Positions 8,288 through 17,176 of a stretch of DNA of 64,000 nt are shown here, in pieces. The translations under genes and the position numbers were made by a program. This stretch comes from Prevotella sp. (lineage in GTDB: Bacteria; Bacteroidota; Bacteroidia; Bacteroidales; Bacteroidaceae), in NCBI GenBank assembly GCA_017651265.1, contig JAGCDO010000008.1, positions 1-64,000 on the forward strand. Reading direction: 5' to 3'. Numbering within the stretch: position 1 is the stretch's first letter; every line of letters starts with the position of its first letter. The notes below the pieces were generated by a model, which saw only the letters and a program-made list of their open reading frames with translations, was not told the origin of the DNA and ran no database searches.

Positions 8288-8548
8288 TCACACCTCCATC
8301 AACCACTTCCACACTGGCACCACTGGAATACCCTCTCCAGTGCCCTCCTTATCATAAGTAAACAGCAGGCAGTTCCAGTCTTCGTGAGCCTTGGCATACT
8401 TCACCTGTGGTGGTACCTCCCTGTTGTAAGTTGCGTCCTCCTTGATGCTGTGTTTCATATAGCTATATTTTTTATTTAACCATCTTGAACTACGTTCGAA
8501 CTCGTTCACGTTGACTATGTCTTCGTTTGTCACGACTCGGCCAATCAC
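8288..8548 (-). CDS. Small hypothetical protein
   Basis: An 86-residue frame with a GTG start; the frame is open further up to a stop that overlaps the end of the neighbouring Asp-box gene, adding about 17 residues without an ATG. The product is rich in charged and aromatic residues (FERSSRWLNKKYSYMKHS, VPVWKWLMEV). I do not recognise it, and see no signal peptide or motif. It could be the remnant of a longer gene. It ends just upstream of the truncated four-helix-bundle frame. Confidence 0.3.
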   Translation of the reverse strand: MIGRVVTNEDIVNVNEFERSSRWLNKKYSYMKHSIKEDATYNREVPPQVKYAKAHEDWNCLLFTYDKEGTGEGIPVVPVWKWLMEV

Positions 8549-8601
8549 ACAAGAGTGTTGGCTCTCGCTGTTCCAAACACTCGGCAGAGTACGAGCAAGC
8601 T

Positions 8602-9786
8602 TTACTTAATCACGACCTTCTTCCCGTTTTGGATATACACTCCCTTCTTTGGCGTTCCTTGTACTCTGCGACCGCAGAGGTCGTAGGTTTTCGAGGGCTT
8701 TTCTGTCGTTGTTGTGGAAATAGAACGGATTGTAGTCGTTTGTGCAAGCAATTCGGATTTTGAAATTTCATACACATCTGATTCGGTGAATACAAGTAGC
8801 TTGTTTTCATATTGCTTCAAGTCATACACTAGTTCCGTTGTCGTTTTGTTTATTAGTTCAATCTGAGAACTCCACGAATTTCCGCCATCCATTGAGTAAA
8901 TAACATTGGTTTTGCCAGAAACGAATCCTAACAAATATACGATCTCGCTATTCTCATTGTCATATAAAGCGTAATACCATGGGGTCAAACATCGGTCATC
9001 ACTTGCAGGAAACACTTGTGTATTCCATGTATATCCGTTATCAGTAGATGTGTATACACACCCCCCACCTCCAACTATCCATCTGTCAGGATCGGTAGGA
9101 TGAAATGCCATACGATAAACGGCATTGTAGATTTCATGGTCATGGAGAGAATGATCTTGCCATGTCTGTCCAGCGTCATGGCTTATCCTTAATATGGGAT
9201 GAGAATCCTCGCCGTAGCTTTCGTAAATAACCTCAGGATTTAAGGGATGGTATCCCACATATTTAGAGACAGTATTTAGCAGTAGGTCCCAGGTTTGTCC
9301 AAAGTCAGTAGAACGGAAAATACCCTCTGGGAAAGATGAGATGAGCAAAGAGTTTGGTTCATCAGGCTTTTGTGCAATGCTTATCATCTCGTGTGACCAC
9401 TTGTTGCTATTTCCTCTAAATGTTTCAGGTGTAACGTCTTCGTAGGTGTTTCCGCCATCAAGCAATAATAGCAGGAAGGAGCTATTGATGTTATAGCGCA
9501 ATGCGAGTATGTCATCACCTTTGCGAACATAGTTTTGAAGAGGAATACCTTTGAACCCGACCAATTGCCACGTGCTCTCGTCACTGGATAGATCCTTGGA
9601 GTAAAGACCTTGATGTGTGCAAACGTAGAGGATGTCGCCCTCAACATGCATTTGTGGTTGGAATAAGCCGGCACCATTTATATCACTCTTTACAATGCCC
9701 AATCCGAGAGGGCGGGTCAGTTGCCCATATGTGACCACTGACACTAAAGCAGCAAGGGAGAAGATTACTAATCTTTGTATTTTCAT
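8602..9786 (-). CDS. Secreted Asp-box (BNR/sialidase-like) repeat protein
   Basis: A 394-residue exported protein. Residues 1-22 (MKIQRLVIFSLAALVSVVTYGQ) are a signal peptide. At least four Asp-box motifs of the S-x-D-x-G-x-T-W type are visible: STDFGQTW, SHDAGQTW, STDNGYTW and SMDGGNSW, marking blades of a beta-propeller as in sialidases and Vps10-like proteins. The C-terminus YDLCGRRV...KKGVYIQNGKKVVIK is a short beta tail common in Prevotella exported proteins and resembles a type IX sorting signal. The start at 9786 fits the perfect promoter at 9810-9841, which overlaps a longer in-frame start at 9840. No catalytic arginine triad was identified, so enzyme activity is not claimed. Confidence 0.75.
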   Translation of the reverse strand: MKIQRLVIFSLAALVSVVTYGQLTRPLGLGIVKSDINGAGLFQPQMHVEGDILYVCTHQGLYSKDLSSDESTWQLVGFKGIPLQNYVRKGDDILALRYNINSSFLLLLLDGGNTYEDVTPETFRGNSNKWSHEMISIAQKPDEPNSLLISSFPEGIFRSTDFGQTWDLLLNTVSKYVGYHPLNPEVIYESYGEDSHPILRISHDAGQTWQDHSLHDHEIYNAVYRMAFHPTDPDRWIVGGGGCVYTSTDNGYTWNTQVFPASDDRCLTPWYYALYDNENSEIVYLLGFVSGKTNVIYSMDGGNSWSSQIELINKTTTELVYDLKQYENKLLVFTESDVYEISKSELLAQTTTIRSISTTTTEKPSKTYDLCGRRVQGTPKKGVYIQNGKKVVIK

Positions 9787-9809
9787 TATCGTTTGATGAT
9801 TAACTTCTG

Positions 9810-9841
9810 CAAATGTAACAATTGTTTTGTTATTATGCAAA
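9810..9841 (-). promoter_or_regulatory. Consensus promoter of the Asp-box gene
   Basis: On the minus strand, TTTG (complement of 9838-9841) is separated by 20 bases from TACATTTG (complement of 9810-9817), an exact match to the Bacteroidetes -33/-7 pattern. It excludes the longer in-frame start at 9840. Confidence 0.75.
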
Positions 9842-9869
9842 TTCTATTATGTATTTGTTTAAATCTCAT

Positions 9870-11576
9870 TTATTCTCCTATTGTAAGTGTAGTTCCCAAA
9901 GGTACTGTAGTGGAGCCATTAATCTCTATATATCCTGCCTTTATTGTAATATCACCCTGACCAAGAATAACATCTCCGTATGGCTTTGTATCTGTAACAT
10001 CCGTTCCCACATAAATGCTGTCTGCGGTAATGATTCTTGTCCCTTCGATGGTTTCATTCTGGATATAAGCATCTCCTGGGGTGTTGATTACCGCGTTGTA
10101 TGCATCAACAAGGCCGTATCCATATTGGTTATTCCATGATCCATCAGGCTTTGTAACAACAAAATATCCATCTGGTATTTTCTTGGCATTGCTGCAGATA
10201 ATACTGTTTACCTGACTGACCGTCAACTCCGAATTCCGTTGTAATACTAATGCAGCCACACCTGCGACATGAGGACATGCCATAGATGTGCCGCTATCTT
10301 TCCATGTTTGGTTATTAGGAAAAGTAGTAAAGACATCAACACCTGGAGCGACTAAGTCAAGTTCCGTTCCGTAATTTGAGAAAGGCGCTCTCACTCCAGT
10401 ACTGTCAATAGCGCCAACAACAAGAATCGTGTCATTGCAATTAGCGGGATAGTTTATATGATTACTGTTATCATTCCCTGCTGAAAAGACTATTACGCAA
10501 CCTTTCCCATGTCGACCATATATGAAGGCATTATATATGGCTTCGTCTATTACATCATGATGAGTTGAAGATCCCCATGAATTCGAGATAACGTCAGCAC
10601 CGTTTAGATAAGCCCAAGTAATACCATGTGCTCTTTTTATGCGACTACAAGTTGTGGTATCCATTTTGTTACTTATCGAGATGATTGTGGCTTCTGGAGC
10701 AACACCAGTAATCTGTAAACCATTATCTTTAATTGCTGCTGCTATTCCTGCACATTTCGTGCCATGACCATCATCGTCATAGACATGACTTGGAGAAGTC
10801 ATTGTTTCAGTATCATAGCTTAAACTACTGATGTTAGATGCCAAATCCATATGAGTCATTTCTATACCAGTATCCAAAATTGCAATATTAACATTTTTAC
10901 CAGTGGCATAATTCCATGCTGAGCACACAGATATGTCAATATCTGGGTTATTACTATTGTATAGTCCCCATTGCTGATCAAACAAAGGATCATTAGAACA
11001 TTCTAGATCATCAGACCAAAAGTCTGGTACTGACGATGCAAAATCTCCACTTTCAAATAATTCATTCGCACATTCCAAAGAATTTTTTTCGCTTTCTGGC
11101 GTGACAGCTAGTATATACCATAAAGGCATTAACAGTTCTTGCTTGATAATTCTAAGTCTGTACCTTTCAGCATATGATGATAAAAGATTGAAATCCTGTT
11201 CGCTTTTCAGTCGAACGTTTAAATATGGAAATGAAAACACTTCCTTTTTCTCCGTAGTAAGATAATTTGAAGTAACTATTGCAGACTTCGCATCTTTTTT
11301 CCAGAAATCTTGTGTGGTTAACTTCTCATAATCTGACCGACTAATAACAAAGATGTCAAGATCGTCATCTTTTATCTTACTCAGAACATGGACATTTGCA
11401 CAAATTCTATCGCTTACATCCTTATTATCTTTAGGTATACTAACACAGATTTTATTTTCATTTACGATTAGAGGAATCTTCTTCCCTTTGTAATAATAAT
11501 AGTCTGTTTGTGCTATCGCATGTATTGAACACGAGATGACTATTATTATCGTCAAAAATAACTTCTTGTTAATCAT
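9870..11576 (-). CDS. Secreted S8 (subtilisin-like) serine protease
   Basis: A 568-residue exported protease. The signal peptide is residues 1-23 (MINKKLFLTIIIVISCSIHAIAQ). A pro-region of about 180 residues precedes the catalytic domain. The subtilisin triad is intact: Asp in NIAILDTGIE, His in DDDGHGTKCAG and Ser in GTSMACPHVAG, with the oxyanion Asn region ISNSWGSS. The C-terminal beta segment (IQNETIEGTRIITADSIYVG, ending TTLTIGE) is a common tail of Bacteroidetes exported proteins. It starts 15 bases after the upstream T9SS cargo gene, so the two are probably co-transcribed. The substrate is unknown. Confidence 0.88.
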   Translation of the reverse strand: MINKKLFLTIIIVISCSIHAIAQTDYYYYKGKKIPLIVNENKICVSIPKDNKDVSDRICANVHVLSKIKDDDLDIFVISRSDYEKLTTQDFWKKDAKSAIVTSNYLTTEKKEVFSFPYLNVRLKSEQDFNLLSSYAERYRLRIIKQELLMPLWYILAVTPESEKNSLECANELFESGDFASSVPDFWSDDLECSNDPLFDQQWGLYNSNNPDIDISVCSAWNYATGKNVNIAILDTGIEMTHMDLASNISSLSYDTETMTSPSHVYDDDGHGTKCAGIAAAIKDNGLQITGVAPEATIISISNKMDTTTCSRIKRAHGITWAYLNGADVISNSWGSSTHHDVIDEAIYNAFIYGRHGKGCVIVFSAGNDNSNHINYPANCNDTILVVGAIDSTGVRAPFSNYGTELDLVAPGVDVFTTFPNNQTWKDSGTSMACPHVAGVAALVLQRNSELTVSQVNSIICSNAKKIPDGYFVVTKPDGSWNNQYGYGLVDAYNAVINTPGDAYIQNETIEGTRIITADSIYVGTDVTDTKPYGDVILGQGDITIKAGYIEINGSTTVPLGTTLTIGE

Positions 11577-11591
11577 TGTATAGGTATATAG

Positions 11592-12761
11592 TTACTTCGT
11601 TATTATCATCCTCTTCGTATCAATCTCCTGTCCGTTGACAACCAGTGAGTAGAGGAACATACCTTCGCCGATCTCATAACCTCCAAAGGAGACGCTGTCC
11701 ATACCCGATGAAATGGGCAGTTTCTTGACAGGCTTGCCCGTCATGTCGAAGATGTAGATGTAGGCATTCCTGGCGTCGTCGGCCAAGGTGAAGTGGATGG
11801 TGGTTGTTTCCTTGAACGGGTTCGGAGTGTTCTGGTAGAGCTTGTTCTGGCTGATGGATGAACCATCAACGCCAGTTGTGCCGCGGACTGCAGCCTTGGC
11901 TCTTCCTGATGACTGCCCTTGCAGAACCTCAATCTTCTCATTCAACTCGTTTATGCTCTGTACCAGCAGCGGAATCATCTCTACATAATTGATCACCTTG
12001 CTGCCGTCCTTGTTCACATAGACAAGGTCGGGGAAGACCTCTTCAAGTTTATCTGCATCAAGTGCATAGTGACTCTTTGCGTAGAACTGCTCGTCCATGA
12101 CATCAGGCTCGGGTATCACCCCCCTGCTGATGGTGTCACCGCTGAGGTCGTCGATGATATCCTCTACCACAGGGATAGCTGGACGTTCCTTCTGATAGGT
12201 GGTGACATTGAGACCTGACAGATTGTTGGCCATAGATATACCCCTTAGCGATTGACCGCCCTCTGATGAGTTTGATGAACTGGCCGACTCACCAAGGAGG
12301 GCTCCCTGAATAGTGGAGCCTGCAACGATGCTGCCCGTAGCCTTTACATTGCCACGGAAGAAACCTGCGTATTTATCACCCGTGGATAAGCCAGTGCCCA
12401 TGTCGTTATAAACCGTGCCGTAGACAGCTGCACCTGTGGAGATAATACTCTGATAGATACCACCCAAGATGCCTATAGATTTGGTTCCAGAATCTGAACT
12501 GGCTGTCCCCAATACACCGATACTGGTAGTAGCACTGTTGCCAATACCCTGTATACCTACAGCCTTAGTTGATGCAACGGCAGTGAACTGACCTCCTGTA
12601 ACTGTTGAGTTATTGTTATTACTTATTGCAGATACGGTTATTCCGCTTTTCCCGCCAGTGTTGCAACTGACAAAGTACGTTCCACTACTCTGAACCTTAA
12701 ACTGTGCACTTGCAGAAAGGGCAAGGGTGCAAAGGTTGATTATAATTATACTTCTTTTCAT
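11592..12761 (-). CDS. Secreted protein with S74-type chaperone domain and T9SS sorting domain
   Basis: A 389-residue exported protein. It has a signal peptide (MKRSIIIINLCTLALSASAQ), then a Gly/Ser/Thr-rich beta-repeat region (about 20-170). Residues about 225-285 (HYALDADKLEEVFPDLVYV, then NYVEMIPLLVQSINELNEKI) match the intramolecular chaperone (peptidase S74) domain of phage tail fibres and endosialidases. The last 80 residues, starting LYQNTPNPFKETTTIHF and ending GQEIDTKRMIITK, are a type A T9SS C-terminal sorting domain. It probably trimerises and is displayed on or released from the cell surface. It leads a likely operon with the S8 protease. Confidence 0.85.
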   Translation of the reverse strand: MKRSIIIINLCTLALSASAQFKVQSSGTYFVSCNTGGKSGITVSAISNNNNSTVTGGQFTAVASTKAVGIQGIGNSATTSIGVLGTASSDSGTKSIGILGGIYQSIISTGAAVYGTVYNDMGTGLSTGDKYAGFFRGNVKATGSIVAGSTIQGALLGESASSSNSSEGGQSLRGISMANNLSGLNVTTYQKERPAIPVVEDIIDDLSGDTISRGVIPEPDVMDEQFYAKSHYALDADKLEEVFPDLVYVNKDGSKVINYVEMIPLLVQSINELNEKIEVLQGQSSGRAKAAVRGTTGVDGSSISQNKLYQNTPNPFKETTTIHFTLADDARNAYIYIFDMTGKPVKKLPISSGMDSVSFGGYEIGEGMFLYSLVVNGQEIDTKRMIITK

Positions 12762-12784
12762 AGGTAGTAACGATTAAATAAGTA

Positions 12785-12813
12785 GGAATGGGAAACTCCA
12801 TGCTTCCCATTCC
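12785..12813 (-). terminator. Hairpin downstream of the DUF3244 gene
   Basis: GGAATGGGAA (12785-12794) and TTCCCATTCC (12804-12813) form a perfect 10-bp stem with a 9-base loop. On the minus strand it follows the DUF3244 stop codon and is followed by a moderately T-rich run (TACTTATTT). Alternatively it is part of the leader of the next gene. Confidence 0.5.
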
Positions 12814-12831
12814 GTAATGAATAATGCAGCT

Positions 12832-13194
12832 TTACAGATTTATATATCCGTAGAAACAGATGTTGCCTTGGATAATCTGGATTTCATATTCTCCAGAAAG
12901 AGTAGAGGGTAAAACCAAGCTGGTTGTGTTTGTCGGGATAACTGTGGAGTACACCACGTTGTCGTTCTCATCCAACAAGCGCAAAGTACAACCGTCGCAT
13001 GGAGTATAGAAATACAAGGTGTGGTCTTCAAGACTGATTTCTGGAATCGAGATCGGAGATTTGTTTAGTCCTTCGTTACCATCATCTGGATCTTCATATT
13101 CCAAATCAATACTTTCAGGATCGGCATAAACGCTTACATTGCCAAATGACAGCATCGCTGCCAACAACGAAATAATAATACTCTTTTTTGTCAT
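12832..13194 (-). CDS. DUF3244-family small exported protein
   Basis: A 120-residue protein with a signal peptide (MTKKSIIISLLAAMLSFGNVSVYA) and a C-terminal beta-sandwich of the DUF3244 type: LYFYTPCDGCTLRLLDENDN and LPSTLSGEYEIQI. DUF3244 proteins are small periplasmic or secreted Bacteroidales proteins of unknown function. I chose the ATG at 13194 because a perfect promoter at 13221-13252 overlaps the upstream in-frame ATG at 13266. A CDGC pair could form a disulfide. Confidence 0.78.
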   Translation of the reverse strand: MTKKSIIISLLAAMLSFGNVSVYADPESIDLEYEDPDDGNEGLNKSPISIPEISLEDHTLYFYTPCDGCTLRLLDENDNVVYSTVIPTNTTSLVLPSTLSGEYEIQIIQGNICFYGYINL

Positions 13195-13220
13195 AGCTTT
13201 ATTGTTTTGAGTTATTGCCG

Positions 13221-13252
13221 CAAAACTATAACAATAAAGATTATTATGCAAA
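13221..13252 (-). promoter_or_regulatory. Consensus promoter of the DUF3244 gene
   Basis: On the minus strand, TTTG (complement of 13249-13252), a 20-base spacer and TAGTTTTG (complement of 13221-13228) match the Bacteroidetes consensus exactly. The motif is 26 bases from the chosen start. Confidence 0.75.
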
Positions 13253-13403
13253 TTAATGAAGGCCAATTAATTCATCAAAGTTCATATCGAAATGTTACTA
13301 TATGTTAACGGGGGGTAAAATGCCGATTCCATCGGTGTTTTTTAGACATTTGAAATGGAAAAACCAAAAAAAACTTTTTTAGCATAAAGACAATAATTCT
13401 GAA

Positions 13404-15230
13404 TTACAAACTAGGCATTGTATTATACTTAATGGTCAGATTCTTGTTAAGTGTTCGAGAGGAAGTCTCGTTAAAGAGGGTTTTGTTAAGAGCTGATTTG
13501 GTATTGGATACCCTCGGGTTTGTGATATCCAGCATATTTGCTTGCTCATTGTTACCGACGCCTAAGATTGTCAAGATGCAGACACGGATGCTTTGAGGGG
13601 TGTTGCTATACAGTCGTAGATCGCGGTACAACTCTGGGTAGCTATTGGCAAAAACGTTTGTCAGTTCCTTCCATTCATCTTCTGTTACAGGAGATAGTGG
13701 TTTCCTTGAGATTTCGCGGATTCGCTTTACAATGGGTTCCTCGGCAAATGAGGTGGCAACTTCCAAATATTTGGAGATGGACTTTTCCTGCTGGAGTTGC
13801 TCTATTCGTTTTTGTAACGCTTTGTTCTCTTCTAACAGACTTACTTTCTCGTCCTCGTATTCCTGATTAATCTGAGCGATCTCACCTTGCGATTCCGAGA
13901 GTCTCTGGTGGAAAGCGGTAATTAATTCTCGCTGGTTAAACTCCAACTGTTGCAGTTTGTTCAGGTTCTCTTCGTATTCAACGTTGGCATCAGCCAGTTC
14001 CATCTTTAATTGGTTTATCTTCTGCCGGTTTCTTCTCCATAACAGGAAAGATGTAGCGCAACCAATGGCTATTAGTACAATAGAGATAATAAGCCCCATC
14101 AGTGTTTTGTAGGCCTTGACCTCATTCTTATACGCCTCCTTTTGCTGTCTGCTGTAGTTGTAAGTTGCAACCATCTTAGAAACGAGTTCTTGATCTTTAA
14201 GGGCGATAGAAGAGTCGTTGGCAATGCCGTAAAGCAAAGCATACTTAGCCATGGAGTCGGTCTTGTGTTGCTTGGTAAAGACACTCAAAAGGCCTTTGTA
14301 CATTGGATCCTGCTCTACAGGTGTCATCCCAGGACGATATATCTTTCGATAGTAGTATTCTGCCGAATCAAGTCTGTTGATACCCTCATAATACTTTCCT
14401 TTATAATCATAGTATTGGTGTTGTGAGGGTGGTAGTTCATGGTTTTCATCGAACAGTTCCGATTCAGATTCAAACTGATCCATCAAAGCCTTTGCCTCTT
14501 CCAATCGCTGGAAAGAATCTGTATAGAGGTGCATTAGTGTTCTTGAAAACCGTAAAGCATGTTGGGTATAACCATGTTTTCGATACTGTTCAAGTGCTGA
14601 CTTCAGGATGATTTCAGCACTGTCTTTTTTGTTTAGCAGTATATAGGCACCAGCAGATATTGCCTGATTGTAGATACCCCATTTGGGCTTGTCAGCACGG
14701 AAGGCATAATGGCTGGCCTTTTTCCTAGCTTTAATCTCATTTGTCAGGAGTAATTGTTCACGATAAAGATCTGCCATTTGTGCATAGACACACTCCAATG
14801 TGTAGAAGTTGAAATCAGTAGCCGTTGTGTCTGCTGCATCGATGGCATCCTGATAGGTGTTGATAGCTTGTGGCGCGTCCCCCATATCCGTGTAGGCACG
14901 GCCTAAGAGATAGTGGGCGAGTACGCGTTCGTTAACGGTTCCGTGGCGGTCGAAGTAGTTGGCAAGCACCTGACAAAGGGAGTCGGAAGTGAACTTATCG
15001 CTGGTCTTGTTCACTGCGTTCTGCCGATGCAACTGATATTGCATGCGGAAATGACGGTTGAACTCACTCTCGTACTGTCCCAAACTGTCGAGGATCTGCA
15101 GGGCAGAGTCAGGGTGCTCGTCCATGACCGCCTCTGCCCGCAGCAGGGCATCTTTATACTCCCTCCTCGTTCCGCAAGAAACAAGGAGGGAAAGGGTCAA
15201 AGCGAAGAACAAAATTCTTTTCATTTCCAT
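13404..15230 (-). CDS. TPR lipoprotein with transmembrane coiled-coil and C-terminal helix-turn-helix-like domain
   Basis: A 608-residue membrane-anchored protein. The N-terminus is a lipoprotein signal with Cys19 (LLVSC). TPR-like helices fill about 25-360 (for example AHYLLGRAYTDMGDAPQAIN). One transmembrane segment lies near 375-395 (LMGLIISIVLIAIGCATSF), followed by a long coiled coil to about 480. The C-terminus (RVCILTILGVGNNEQANML, then NPRVSNTKSALNKTLF) resembles the helix-turn-helix of a Bacteroidales family of TPR membrane regulators. The likely role is sensing in the periplasm and transcriptional control inside; the target is unknown. ATG at 15230 or 15224 are both possible. Confidence 0.7.
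   Translation of the reverse strand: MEMKRILFFALTLSLLVSCGTRREYKDALLRAEAVMDEHPDSALQILDSLGQYESEFNRHFRMQYQLHRQNAVNKTSDKFTSDSLCQVLANYFDRHGTVNERVLAHYLLGRAYTDMGDAPQAINTYQDAIDAADTTATDFNFYTLECVYAQMADLYREQLLLTNEIKARKKASHYAFRADKPKWGIYNQAISAGAYILLNKKDSAEIILKSALEQYRKHGYTQHALRFSRTLMHLYTDSFQRLEEAKALMDQFESESELFDENHELPPSQHQYYDYKGKYYEGINRLDSAEYYYRKIYRPGMTPVEQDPMYKGLLSVFTKQHKTDSMAKYALLYGIANDSSIALKDQELVSKMVATYNYSRQQKEAYKNEVKAYKTLMGLIISIVLIAIGCATSFLLWRRNRQKINQLKMELADANVEYEENLNKLQQLEFNQRELITAFHQRLSESQGEIAQINQEYEDEKVSLLEENKALQKRIEQLQQEKSISKYLEVATSFAEEPIVKRIREISRKPLSPVTEDEWKELTNVFANSYPELYRDLRLYSNTPQSIRVCILTILGVGNNEQANMLDITNPRVSNTKSALNKTLFNETSSRTLNKNLTIKYNTMPSL
15160..15191 (-). promoter_or_regulatory. Possible mRNA hairpin in the signal-sequence codons
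   Basis: In the transcript, TCCCTCCTTGTT (complement of 15180-15191) can pair with AACGAGGAGGGA (complement of 15160-15171) over 12 bases with one G-U pair and an 8-base loop, starting about 40 bases after the start codon. It could affect early translation; it may also be a coding coincidence. Confidence 0.3.
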
Positions 15231-15248
15231 TCTTTTTGTTTATGAGTG

Positions 15249-15280
15249 TAAAGATAAACAATTTTACGCAAACTACCAAA
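15249..15280 (-). promoter_or_regulatory. Promoter of the TPR lipoprotein gene
   Basis: On the minus strand, TTTG (complement of 15277-15280), 20 bases, then TATCTTTA (complement of 15249-15256): one mismatch from TAnnTTTG at the correct spacing. Confidence 0.6.
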
Positions 15281-15514
15281 AGAAATAGTACACGAAAGAA
15301 TGCATGGAAACGAATGACAAACTATTTGTAATGATATGTAAAGCATGAAAACGATTGTCCGAGGCCTGCCGACACTAAACCTCGCTGCCGTATCGGTTTT
15401 ATTCAGGGGAAAGATAGAAAACGAGAACCACCCATCTGCCAGTTGTGACATGATGGGTGCTTCTTGACATTAGGCAGAGCTCATAAGCGTGAAGGAACTG
15501 CGTGTTGGGAAGAC

Positions 15515-17149
15515 TTAATAGGTATAGAGCTTGATGTGGAGAATTTTCCACTCACCCACGCTGATGCGGGCATGACGACCTTGGTGGGTCTGGTCACCAT
15601 TATGACGGCGGAGATAGTGCATGGTGCCGTCAGAGGAAATAGAGACCTCATCGACTGACAGCAGACCGAGACGGGATCCTCTAAACTTTGTGCTTGAAGC
15701 ATTGGATTGTGTGCGTTCTTCTCCTGCTTTGGCAAAACCGTCCTCGCCTAATTGTTTCGATACTTCTTGCTGCTTCTCTGTGGATGTCTTAAAATCAATA
15801 ACCACTCCACTGCCAGCCAATAGGTATTCATACTTGCCAAGACGGATAAGCATGGCACCGCCTTCTGGCCAAGTGGAACCATCGGTGGCGCGTGAATCCC
15901 ATGGTAGCGTGAAATAGTGGCGGCAAGTCATTACGACTCCCTTGTCGTCGATGATTCGTTCTTGATCGTCTTGGTCGAAGAGTAATCCCCAGGAGCCATC
16001 GCCAATTTGTTTATAGGAAGGGAGATGGAATACTTGCGAAAGCAGGTCGTAGGCTTTTGTTACCGTTTCGGTTTCGTGATCAGAGGCTTGGTCGATAGCG
16101 AAAGGACTGAAGCCCAATGCCTGGTGTTCACCGAAGACATAAAGGGCACGCACACCGCTGTTCTCACAGCATCGACTCTCTGGAATGAAGAGTCGGTTCT
16201 TGATACTTCCTCCTTCTTGTGGGCGTGAGGGCAAGGCGTATTGTGAAGCCCATGACTTGAAACCTGTATCGTAGATATCCGGGGCGAGGATGTCTATACT
16301 CGGAGCACCTGCTTTCCAGATGTCTGCTAGGTGAGCCAGCGGACCGGCTGACGGGTATTCGCCCGGTTTGCGCCCCCGACTGTTCATCGCGGCATTCACA
16401 TAGATGGGGATGTCGTGGATGCGTCTGACAGTCTGCGCCAGCTGTTCCACATAGCAGGCATAGTGCCAGGCCATGAACTTCTCATCGGCATAGTTATCTG
16501 TGCCGAACACTTCACTCCATGATCCTTGCTTCTTGATGTTTAGTGCTTTGAGTAAGGCTTTGGGAACCGACTGCCGGTAAGCTTTCTCTGCCAATGGCGA
16601 GTGATCGCGTGCCGACTCCAGCATGCCAATCTCGTTCTCTATCTGAATCATGATCACCACCTCGCGCTGAGGGTCTTTTTGGGCGATATGCTGCATCAGT
16701 GCAGAGAATGCCTTCTGGTCGGCCTGCAGTACATTGTCGCTGAAACATGAGGCAATCTCCAGTGGCTTTCCTTCAGCTGTCATCGCCCTTGGAAACCGTT
16801 TTGCGTCGCGCTTGAACCACTGTGGAGCATAGCACGACATGGAGTTCTTCCATGCTCCGAACCAGAGAGGAACGATCTTCAGTCCTTGTTGGCGAGCCAC
16901 ATCGATTGTCCGGTCGATAAGCGTGAAATCCATCTGACCTTCCACAGGCTCCATCAGTTCCCAATAAACAGGTACGAGCACGGTGTTCAGGCCTAACTGT
17001 TTCATGCGCGGCAGTACCTCGTCGATATCACCGACTGATGTAGCAGCCGAATTACTCAACTCACCACCAAGAATCACAAAGTCTTTTAGCTGAGCATGGG
17101 CGCAGAGAGCCAAAAGCAGACTCATCAAGATGGTTGTAATTCTTTTCAT
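15515..17149 (-). CDS. Exported beta-galactosidase-like glycoside hydrolase with DUF5597 domain
   Basis: A 544-residue exported TIM-barrel hydrolase. It has a signal peptide (MKRITTILMSLLLALCAHAQ), then a GH35/GH42-type barrel beginning with KQLGLNTVLVPVYWELMEP. The acid/base Glu is in MIQIENEIG and the probable nucleophile Glu in LFIPESRC. The C-terminal part (about 380-540) matches the DUF5597 domain found behind such barrels. The enzyme probably removes terminal galactosyl or related residues from oligosaccharides in the periplasm; specificity cannot be read. It follows RNase H by 27 bases on the same strand. Confidence 0.8.
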   Translation of the reverse strand: MKRITTILMSLLLALCAHAQLKDFVILGGELSNSAATSVGDIDEVLPRMKQLGLNTVLVPVYWELMEPVEGQMDFTLIDRTIDVARQQGLKIVPLWFGAWKNSMSCYAPQWFKRDAKRFPRAMTAEGKPLEIASCFSDNVLQADQKAFSALMQHIAQKDPQREVVIMIQIENEIGMLESARDHSPLAEKAYRQSVPKALLKALNIKKQGSWSEVFGTDNYADEKFMAWHYACYVEQLAQTVRRIHDIPIYVNAAMNSRGRKPGEYPSAGPLAHLADIWKAGAPSIDILAPDIYDTGFKSWASQYALPSRPQEGGSIKNRLFIPESRCCENSGVRALYVFGEHQALGFSPFAIDQASDHETETVTKAYDLLSQVFHLPSYKQIGDGSWGLLFDQDDQERIIDDKGVVMTCRHYFTLPWDSRATDGSTWPEGGAMLIRLGKYEYLLAGSGVVIDFKTSTEKQQEVSKQLGEDGFAKAGEERTQSNASSTKFRGSRLGLLSVDEVSISSDGTMHYLRRHNGDQTHQGRHARISVGEWKILHIKLYTY

Positions 17150-17176
17150 GCAGAAATCGAGTAAATCGTATTGTTG

